Assembly (NCBI GenBank): GCA_020028195.1
Contig: JAHWYE010000101.1
Location: 1-6,503 of the forward strand
Reading direction: 5' to 3'
Length of the DNA stretch: 6,503 bases
Origin: Nitrospirota bacterium
GTDB lineage: Bacteria > Nitrospirota > Nitrospiria > Nitrospirales > Nitrospiraceae
Both the position numbers and the translations under genes were made by a program. This document shows, piece after piece, positions 1 through 5,846 of the stretch. A model generated the notes under the pieces. It was not told the origin of the DNA. It made no database searches and saw only the letters and a program-made list of their open reading frames with translations. Within the stretch, counting starts at the first letter, position 1, and the number at the start of each line of letters is the position of its first letter.

Positions 1-2011
1 CGGTGCCTGCATCCGACTCCAAGTCCAGCCAGACTTGCTCGGTCGTCGTCTTCTTCTGCGTTTATCTCTTCCCTCCGATATGCTCGCCAATCAGCCGACA
101 GGCGCCTCGGCCGGCTCGCTCGATTGTACCGTAACCGGAGAAGTCGTCTGGACCGCCCCCGACAAGGCCGTTCCGGAAGAATCGAGGGTTGGCGATTCAG
201 CCAGCTCTCTGCTCGTAGGCTTTCGACTCCTGCATATCAATGAGGAGGCTGAGCGAGTTTTCGAACAAATGATCGCACGCTTTTTGACCACCCCATTCCG
301 TATTGACGAGAGGGAAGAGGCGACCCGGCTGATCAGTGAGCTGATAGAGTGCCGGAATCAGAGAGACCAGCGCATTGCGGCATACCATGATCACCCAAAG
401 GAAGGGTTGTCTCCTGGTTCCCCCGTTGTGATCATCTCACCCGGCTACGGTGAAACAAAGAAGGAGTACATCGCGCTGGCCTATTATCTCGCGAGTAACG
501 GATTTCAGGTCATTCGCTACGATCACTCCAATCACGTCGGTGACAGCGAAGGAGACATGGTCCAGACGACACTAACCGGCATGAAACAAGACCTCTTCTC
601 GCTGCTGGAGTACGTAAAGCGTACTTGGCCGACAAGCCATATCGCAGTTGTCGCCACGAGCTTGACAGGCCTCGTCGCCCTAAAAATGGTTACCCGGAAC
701 AGCACTTTGGAACTCTTGGTCCTCCTGACAGCCGTCGTTGATCTTCAGGCAACTCTGGCGGCAGTCCACCAGGAGGATCACATCGACGCATTCTTGCGCG
801 GTGTCAGACTCGGAGTGATGAATGTGCTCGGATTTAATGTCAATGCTGATCACTTCTTAAACGATGCGATCAAAGAGGGCTATACTGATCTTCAGACAAC
901 GATCAAAGACGCTCAACGGACCCAGATCCCTGTTGTTTTTTTCAGTGCTGAGCACGACGCGTGGGTCAGCTTTGAATCGGTGAAAAAGGTGCAGGCCGTC
1001 CTCCCGGCTGGATTATGCCGCTTGTACCTCGTTCCGGAAGCTCTGCATCGTTTACATGAGAATCCAAGGAAGACTCGGGCAGTCTACCGCCAAATTGTCA
1101 CCTGCTGTCGGGAAGAGTTTTACCCCATCGCTTCGCGCGGACAGATCACAGAACCGTCTCAGCGCGAGATCGGGATTCAGAACAGGGTGGAACGTGAGCG
1201 AGCGAGGATTCAGCGCCACATGGGGAAAGCTGAAAACATTGAGTTTTGGCGAGATTACCTCGCTCACTTTCATTACATTGTGAATTCTTCTGACTATTGG
1301 CATCTCTTGGACCAAATCTACAGTTCGCTAGGAATGTTGGAGAGAGGGGAACGGATCTTGGACGTCGGCTGCGGGAATGGACATTTTGGCATGTTTCTGC
1401 TGATCAACCAAGCCTATCGCCAGAGGAACGCTCCAAGTGTCAAGGCTAACCCGCCACATTATATCGGAGTGGACTTTGTGCCAAGCGCACTCCTGCAGAC
1501 CCGAATCAACTTAACCAATGTCTCCAATGAACTCGGAAGCAAGTTTCCCGCCTCGGCCATTACAAAGTCGCTATTGAGGACCTCGCTCTCCCTGGCGGAT
1601 CTGAACAGACCTCTTCCCTTCCAAGACAGGCAGTTCGATCGTATCATAGCCAATCTGGTCCTCGGCTACTTACAAGACCCTTTGTTCACGTTGCGCGAAC
1701 TTATGCGGGTTCTTTCACCAAGCGGAAGGTTGATCGTAACAAACCTGAAGCCTCAGGCAGACCTGTCCCAGATTTATCGCAACTTTGTCCAGATAGCCAA
1801 ACAACCTGAAGACATTGAGCAAGGAAGACAAATGTTGAGCAATTCGGGCAAAATCAAACAGGGGGAGAGCGATGGAATCTTTCGCTTCTTCGAGAAGCAG
1901 GAACTCGCCATGCTGTTAACCTTCGGCGGGGCGGCTCGACCCCGAATTTATTCCACCTTCGCCAATCAGGCATACATCGCAGTAGCTGAAAAACCTGATT
2001 CTAGTGGCTGA
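1..2011 (+). CDS. PilZ-like / LuxD-type acyltransferase (thioesterase) / SAM methyltransferase fusion protein, 5' partial
   Basis: The frame is open from base 2 to the TGA at 2009-2011 with no stop upstream inside the window. The TTG at 35 and ATG at 80 lack a Shine-Dalgarno, so the true start is probably outside. Three parts are seen. (a) About 2-286: GACIRL, a glycine turn, a basic-hydrophobic strand ending in SLP, then GEVVW and VGFRLLHINEEAE. This is the layout of the second half of a PilZ domain; the c-di-GMP motifs RxxxR and D/NxSxxG would lie at or before the edge. (b) About 420-1110: an alpha/beta hydrolase resembling LuxD, with GFQVIRYD, nucleophile ATSLTG (Ser 659-661), EHDAW (Asp 956-958) and EALHRL (His 1046-1048); Ser-Asp and Ser-His distances of 99 and 129 residues match LuxD closely. 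LuxD releases fatty acid from acyl-ACP. (c) About 1335-2000: a class I methyltransferase with LDVGCGNGHFG (1358-1390), acidic GVD (Asp 1472-1474) and a VLSPSGRLIV strand. No signal peptide or TM segment is visible, so it is probably cytoplasmic. The acyl substrate and methyl acceptor are unknown. Confidence 0.85.
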   Translation, partial: GACIRLQVQPDLLGRRLLLRLSLPSDMLANQPTGASAGSLDCTVTGEVVWTAPDKAVPEESRVGDSASSLLVGFRLLHINEEAERVFEQMIARFLTTPFRIDEREEATRLISELIECRNQRDQRIAAYHDHPKEGLSPGSPVVIISPGYGETKKEYIALAYYLASNGFQVIRYDHSNHVGDSEGDMVQTTLTGMKQDLFSLLEYVKRTWPTSHIAVVATSLTGLVALKMVTRNSTLELLVLLTAVVDLQATLAAVHQEDHIDAFLRGVRLGVMNVLGFNVNADHFLNDAIKEGYTDLQTTIKDAQRTQIPVVFFSAEHDAWVSFESVKKVQAVLPAGLCRLYLVPEALHRLHENPRKTRAVYRQIVTCCREEFYPIASRGQITEPSQREIGIQNRVERERARIQRHMGKAENIEFWRDYLAHFHYIVNSSDYWHLLDQIYSSLGMLERGERILDVGCGNGHFGMFLLINQAYRQRNAPSVKANPPHYIGVDFVPSALLQTRINLTNVSNELGSKFPASAITKSLLRTSLSLADLNRPLPFQDRQFDRIIANLVLGYLQDPLFTLRELMRVLSPSGRLIVTNLKPQADLSQIYRNFVQIAKQPEDIEQGRQMLSNSGKIKQGESDGIFRFFEKQELAMLLTFGGAARPRIYSTFANQAYIAVAEKPDSSG

Positions 2012-2074
2012 AAAGACCAGCGCAGTGTATACTTCTGCCCGCGTATCTGCTCTCCCTAATTGCCTCTGGCTAGT

Positions 2075-4249
2075 ATGAACTTCTATGCCTTCAGCGGCCT
2101 ACTCAACGGGATTACCGCCGCAACATTAGGAATTTTCGTCTATTCACGGGCCCCGCGCGATCCAAGACATCGCGCATACGGGCTGTACTGTCTCAGCCTC
2201 TCAGTCTGGAGTGGTTTCTATTTCGCTTGGCAGCTCTCCGCATCCAGAGATCTGGCCATGATCTTTGTCCGCCTGCTCATGGCAGGCGCGATTATGATTC
2301 CGATCCTTTATTTGCACCATACCCTGACCATTCTCAATCTTGTTGACAAACACCGGCCTCTGCTTCGAGCCGGTTATCTGCTGAGCGGAATATTTCTTGT
2401 CAGTAATTTCACTTCGTTGTTCGTTGCCGATCTGCGGCCAGAAATGTCCTTCCTGTATTGGCCCAAACCGGGTCCGATGTTTCACCTCTTTCTCACCTGG
2501 TTTGTCGGGTATGTGGGGTATACGACCTATTTGATCATCGTGGCGTGGAGAGAGGCGAGGGGGCTTCGGCGCACCCAATATCTTTACCTGCTGATTGCAT
2601 CGCTGATTGGATATGGCGGTGGAGCCACCAATTTTCCTCTTTGGTATGGCATTCAGATCCCACCTGACGGGACGATTCTGGGCACCGTCTACACCTCGAT
2701 CCTTGCGTACACGACAGTTCGATATCGGCTCCTGGACTTTGGCATCATGATGCAAAAAGGACTGCTGTACCTGCTCCTGCTGTTCACCCTCGCCGCCATG
2801 CCGTCGATCCTGCTCGGACCAGCCCAAAGACTGTATTTCGGCGAGATCAGCTACCCTTTTTCGATCCTGCTGTTCTCATTGTTCGTGCTGATCGCTATCG
2901 GAGGCTATCGCCTCAGAGAGAAGGCCGAGGTGGCTATCGCACGCACGTTGTTCAGACAGCGCTACGACAGGTATGAAACGCTGTCGGCGTTCTCAAAGTC
3001 GCTGGTCACGATCCTTGACCTTCGATCACTCACTGACGAAATCGTCCGGACTCTGGTCCACGTCATGGATATCAAAATGGCCTCGCTGTTTCTGCTGAAT
3101 AAGGAGAAAAGCATCTACGTTCTCTCGTCCTGCTATGGTCTGAACCGCGACAAGCTTGGATCAGTCCAGCTAGCGACGGACGACGCCTTGCCGCACCAGT
3201 TGGCCTGCTTTCAGGGCATACTTGTACGCGAGGAGTTGGAGCATGCTTCCAATCAAGATGCCAAGCGGCCTGTGTTGGATTCTCTCCAGATGATAGAGTC
3301 CGAAGCTTGCATTCCGCTCGTCAATAAGGACCGTCTCATTGGTTTCTGCAACTTGGGTCCTCGATCCGACCACCAGATGTATTCAGAAGAGGACCTGAAC
3401 CTCTTGACCACGCTTGGACAGAACGCGGCGATTGCGCTCGATAATGCGATACTGTACGAGGATTGGAAGCGATCCCAGACCCTCGTGCGGCGCACCGACC
3501 GACTGCGTTCGCTTGAGACCATTGCCGGCGGATTTGCCCACGAGATCCGCAACCCAATGACATCCATCAAAACGTTCATCCAGCTCGCTCCAGAGCGAAA
3601 GGATGACCCGGAATTTATCAGTGAGTTTAGTAAAGTGGTGAATGATGATGTGGACCGAATCGAGCGGTTGATCCAGGAGATCCTTGACTACGCCCGCTAT
3701 ATGGAACCCAAGCTGACAGAGGAGGATCTCAACGAGATCGTCTCATCATGTCTCTATTTTGTGGCCGTGAAAGCAGATAGTCTGGCGATCACCCTTGAGA
3801 AGGATCTGGCGAGCGATCTGCCTCGCACGATGCTGGACCGTCAGCAAATCAAACAAGTGCTTCTGAACCTGCTGCTCAACGCCATGGATGCGACGCCTGA
3901 GACAGGGGGGCGTCTCACGGTCAGGACCCACCGGCTTCTGAAACCCTCCGGCGACGAATGGGTTCAGATCGAGGTGGCTGACACCGGCTCCGGCATTTCG
4001 GAGGCTAATCTGGAACATATCTTCGACCCGTTCTATACCACTAAGCACGACAGCGGGGAGCATGAAGGCACGGGGCTGGGGCTGACGATTGTCCACCAGA
4101 TTGTCCAGGAACACCGCGGCTCGATTCACGTTGAAAGCGTCGTCGGAAGTGGAACCACCTTCTTCGTCAACCTACCGGTCAGCCCGGTGCAATCACATCT
4201 GTCACCAGTAAGGGAGGAGCATGAAGAAACGGGTTCTGTTGGTCGATGA
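2075..4249 (+). CDS. Membrane sensor histidine kinase (7TM-type N-terminus, GAF, HisKA, HATPase)
   Basis: A 724-residue hybrid-free sensor kinase. I chose ATG 2075 over in-frame TTG 2060 because the protein then begins MNFYAFSGLLNG, running straight into the first membrane helix as in kinases with the HisKA_7TM region; neither start has a good Shine-Dalgarno. Hydrophobic segments lie near residues 5-24, 34-53, 63-84, 98-118, 135-157, 167-186 and 199-217, followed by two more near 229-248 and 262-279, so about nine passes. A GAF domain spans about 300-462. The phosphoacceptor is His489 in GFAHEIRNPMTS. The ATP-binding domain has the N box around Asn602 (LLLNAMDA), DTGSG (636-640), FDPFYTTK (650-657) and GTGLGL (665-670), so all catalytic boxes are intact. 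It follows the fusion gene by 63 bases and overlaps the next gene by 29, which makes the downstream NtrC-type regulator its likely partner. The stimulus is unknown; a membrane-embedded sensor suits a hydrophobic ligand or membrane state. The architecture resembles PEP-CTERM PrsK kinases, but the HEIRN H-box is the ordinary NtrB-like type. Confidence 0.93.
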   Translation: MNFYAFSGLLNGITAATLGIFVYSRAPRDPRHRAYGLYCLSLSVWSGFYFAWQLSASRDLAMIFVRLLMAGAIMIPILYLHHTLTILNLVDKHRPLLRAGYLLSGIFLVSNFTSLFVADLRPEMSFLYWPKPGPMFHLFLTWFVGYVGYTTYLIIVAWREARGLRRTQYLYLLIASLIGYGGGATNFPLWYGIQIPPDGTILGTVYTSILAYTTVRYRLLDFGIMMQKGLLYLLLLFTLAAMPSILLGPAQRLYFGEISYPFSILLFSLFVLIAIGGYRLREKAEVAIARTLFRQRYDRYETLSAFSKSLVTILDLRSLTDEIVRTLVHVMDIKMASLFLLNKEKSIYVLSSCYGLNRDKLGSVQLATDDALPHQLACFQGILVREELEHASNQDAKRPVLDSLQMIESEACIPLVNKDRLIGFCNLGPRSDHQMYSEEDLNLLTTLGQNAAIALDNAILYEDWKRSQTLVRRTDRLRSLETIAGGFAHEIRNPMTSIKTFIQLAPERKDDPEFISEFSKVVNDDVDRIERLIQEILDYARYMEPKLTEEDLNEIVSSCLYFVAVKADSLAITLEKDLASDLPRTMLDRQQIKQVLLNLLLNAMDATPETGGRLTVRTHRLLKPSGDEWVQIEVADTGSGISEANLEHIFDPFYTTKHDSGEHEGTGLGLTIVHQIVQEHRGSIHVESVVGSGTTFFVNLPVSPVQSHLSPVREEHEETGSVGR
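4212..4219 (+). promoter_or_regulatory. Ribosome binding site of the NtrC-type regulator, inside the kinase gene
   Basis: GGGAGGAG lies just before ATG 4221 and is the strongest Shine-Dalgarno in the window. Its GGAGG core is only 3 bases from the start codon, which is tight. It sits within the last codons of the kinase gene, so the regulator is translated independently of, or coupled to, kinase termination at 4247-4249. It supports 4221 as the start. Confidence 0.7.
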
Positions 4250-5633
4250 TGAACCAGGAATTCGCGCCACCCTGAAGGCGGTCCTCGAACCGATTTACGA
4301 AGTAACCTGTGCCGCAGACGCCCAGTCAGGCCTGGACCTGTTCCGACAGGAGGCTCCGAACCTAGTCATCCTGGACGTGATCCTGCCTGGCACGGATGGA
4401 TTGTCGGTCCTGCAAACAATCCGGTCGGAGGATCGGAGCATGCCCGTGATCATGCTGACGGGCACCAAAACGGTCAAAACTGCTGTTGACGCCATGAAAA
4501 TGGGAGCGGCCGACTATCTGACCAAACCGTTTGACGTCGAGGAGCTACGACTGATCGTCGCCAAAGCCCTGGACACTCATGACCTCGAACGGGAGGTCCG
4601 CTATCTTCGCGCCCAAGTGGTCAATCGGTATTCATTCCACAACCTCGTCGGAAAGAGCCCGAGCATGCAAGAGATCTACTCGAAAATCGAGCAGGTCGCG
4701 GACAGCCGAACGACCGTCCTGATCACCGGCGAGAGCGGAACCGGCAAGGAACTGGTCGCACGCGCGATCCACTACAACAGCCCCCGCCGGGATCGCCCGT
4801 TTATCCCTCTTAACTGCGCGGCGTTACCGGAAACACTGATCGAAAGCGAACTGTTCGGACATGAAAAAGGTTCCTTTACGGACGCCTCCGCACGCCGGGT
4901 CGGGCAGTTCGAGCTCGCGCACACCGGCAGTCTCTTCCTCGACGAGATCGGAGATCTGAGCCCCACCACCCAGGCAAAACTGCTCCGGGTCCTGCAGGAA
5001 CGCGAGTTCACGCGGATCGGTGGCACCCAACCGATCAAAGTGGATGTCAGAATCATTGCCGCGACGAACCAAAATGTGGAGGATCTCGTCCGGCAGGGGC
5101 GGTTTCGGGAAGACCTCTATTATCGGGTCAACGTGATCGCCCTCTACCTTCCTGTCCTGCGTGACCGGGCGCAAGATATCCCACTCCTTGCCAAACATTT
5201 TCTGGCCAAGCGGATCGAAGAGGAAAAACGCCCCCCGCAGGAATTCTCCAAGGAGGCGCTCGAGCTTCTTACGAGGTATTCCTGGCCAGGAAACGTTCGG
5301 GAACTCGAAAACGTGGTCGAGCAGGCAATTGTCTGGTCTCAAGGAACCACGATCACCCCCGAGCATCTTCCCGCTGTCTTTCGAACGGATACACGCTCCT
5401 CTTCGCTGCGCGAAGACACCCTTTCAGGCCGGCTCTCTCTCGAAAAAGCGGTCATGGAGTTTGAGAAAGAGATTATCCTGGATACGCTCAAGCGAACAAA
5501 CTACGTCCAGACCCACGCCGCAGCTGCCCTGGGAATCAGCCGCCGGATGCTCAAATACAGGATGGATACCTTGGGAATCAGCCGACCCGACGCTCAAGCT
5601 GTCAATGACCAGACACAAATGTTTCAAGAATGA
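4221..5633 (+). CDS. NtrC-family sigma-54-dependent response regulator
   Basis: A 470-residue activator of the usual NtrC length and order. The receiver (about 3-118) has the acidic pair Asp9-Asp10, phosphoacceptor Asp52 (LDVILPGTDG), Thr80 and Lys102 (TKPF). The AAA+ domain (about 141-372) has Walker A GESGTGKE (170-177), Walker B SLFLDEIGDL (Asp241-Glu242), and the FREDLYYRVN and WPGNVRELEN motifs. The sigma-54-contacting loop reads GSFTDA (217-222) instead of canonical GAFTGA. A Fis-type helix-turn-helix lies at about 426-455 (AAAALGISRRMLKYRM). It acts in the cytoplasm: once phosphorylated, presumably by the overlapping upstream kinase, it should form a ring at enhancer sites and open sigma-54 promoters. 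The sigma-54 promoter found about 165 bases past its stop is an obvious candidate target. It lacks features that would single it out as PrsR or another named regulator, so no symbol is given. Confidence 0.95.
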   Translation: MKKRVLLVDDEPGIRATLKAVLEPIYEVTCAADAQSGLDLFRQEAPNLVILDVILPGTDGLSVLQTIRSEDRSMPVIMLTGTKTVKTAVDAMKMGAADYLTKPFDVEELRLIVAKALDTHDLEREVRYLRAQVVNRYSFHNLVGKSPSMQEIYSKIEQVADSRTTVLITGESGTGKELVARAIHYNSPRRDRPFIPLNCAALPETLIESELFGHEKGSFTDASARRVGQFELAHTGSLFLDEIGDLSPTTQAKLLRVLQEREFTRIGGTQPIKVDVRIIAATNQNVEDLVRQGRFREDLYYRVNVIALYLPVLRDRAQDIPLLAKHFLAKRIEEEKRPPQEFSKEALELLTRYSWPGNVRELENVVEQAIVWSQGTTITPEHLPAVFRTDTRSSSLREDTLSGRLSLEKAVMEFEKEIILDTLKRTNYVQTHAAAALGISRRMLKYRMDTLGISRPDAQAVNDQTQMFQE

Positions 5634-5686
5634 CACAGAAGCTATCATTTTTGTGCACGTTCCGGTGTGTTAAGCCGGTGAATGGG

Positions 5687-5767
5687 TTCGAGGCCAGCCC
5701 CAGGAAGATTCGAGGCGTCCCGCCTATTTTTCTGAATGACTCTGAGACCTTGGACTGACTCGCCTCG
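5687..5767. repeat. Spaced TTCGAGGC repeats, candidate activator (enhancer) sites
   Basis: TTCGAGGC occurs at 5687-5694 and again at 5709-5716, start-to-start 22 bases, about two helical turns. The reverse complement of CGAGGCG occurs at 5761-5767 (CGCCTCG), forming a 7-base inverted repeat with 5711-5717. The direct copies lie about 80-110 bases upstream of the -24 element, a usual distance for enhancers bound by NtrC-family activators. That they bind the adjacent regulator is inference; short repeats in 200 bases can arise by chance. Confidence 0.35.
5713..5731 (+). terminator. Possible weak Rho-independent terminator after the regulator gene
   Basis: AGGCG (5713-5717) pairs with CGCCT (5721-5725) across a 3-base loop TCC, followed by A and then five T (5727-5731). 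It lies 80 bases after the regulator stop and 65 bases before the sigma-54 promoter, a sensible place to end the upstream transcript. The stem is only 5 pairs, and the left arm overlaps one of the TTCGAGGC repeats, so the dyad could be part of a protein-binding site instead. Confidence 0.35.
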
Positions 5768-5795
5768 TTGAGAGCCTGATGCGGTGAGACTTCTA

Positions 5796-5811
5796 TGGCA
5801 TTGTATTTGCT
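5796..5811 (+). promoter_or_regulatory. Sigma-54 (RpoN) -24/-12 promoter
   Basis: TGGCATTGTATTTGCT matches the consensus TGGCAYRNNNNTTGCW at all defined positions but one (T in place of R after TGGCAT). The invariant GG (5797-5798) and GC (5809-5810) are exactly 12 bases apart, as sigma-54 requires. Transcription would start near 5822, leaving a leader of about 25 bases that contains the ribosome binding site at 5835-5840, then ATG 5847. It should therefore drive the HD-GYP regulator gene and require an NtrC-family ATPase, one of which is encoded immediately upstream. Confidence 0.8.
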
Positions 5812-5834
5812 TGACAAACAAGTAGGGCTGAGGT

Positions 5835-5840
5835 AGAAGG
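5835..5840 (+). promoter_or_regulatory. Ribosome binding site of the HD-GYP regulator gene
   Basis: AGAAGG lies 6 bases before ATG 5847, good spacing. An in-frame TGA at 5829-5831 rules out a longer protein, so 5847 is the first possible ATG. Confidence 0.55.
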
Positions 5841-5846
5841 CTACCT

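Noticed and set aside
2005..2033. TATACT (2028-2033), a -10-like box between the fusion gene and the kinase.
   Set aside because: The position 17 bases upstream is TGGCTG, a poor -35, and no other support exists. The 63-base gap is compatible with co-transcription; an own promoter cannot be excluded.
2060..2074. TTG 2060 as kinase start.
   Set aside because: It only adds MPLAS ahead of a natural N-terminus at ATG 2075 and has no ribosome binding site.
2201..2827. 208-codon open frame on the minus strand within the kinase gene.
   Set aside because: It lies antisense to a clearly coding membrane region, its translation is low-complexity and rich in Gln/Arg/Lys with no recognisable domain, and it has no separate gene signals.
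4824..5366. 180-codon open frame on the minus strand within the AAA+ domain.
   Set aside because: Antisense shadow of a strongly conserved ATPase domain; no recognisable motif in its translation.
5634..5655. Hairpin CACAGAA / TTTTGTG just after the regulator stop, considered as a terminator.
   Set aside because: AT-rich 7-pair stem including a G-T pair, 8-base loop and no T-run after it; too weak to call.
5161..5673. 170-codon open frame on the plus strand in another frame of the NtrC-type regulator.
   Set aside because: It overlaps the AAA+ end and HTH, which are convincingly coded in the other frame; its product is Ser/Arg-rich and unrecognised.
5602..5817. 71-codon minus-strand open frame covering the intergenic region.
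   Set aside because: It starts with TTG and no Shine-Dalgarno, overlaps the regulator's 3' end and the sigma-54 promoter, and resembles nothing known to me.
5811..5839. A perfect TTGACA (5811-5816) with TAGAAG 17 bases on (5834-5839), resembling a sigma-70 promoter.
   Set aside because: It would start transcription at or next to the ATG at 5847, after the Shine-Dalgarno, and the -10 match is only 4 of 6. The overlapping -24/-12 element is far better placed.
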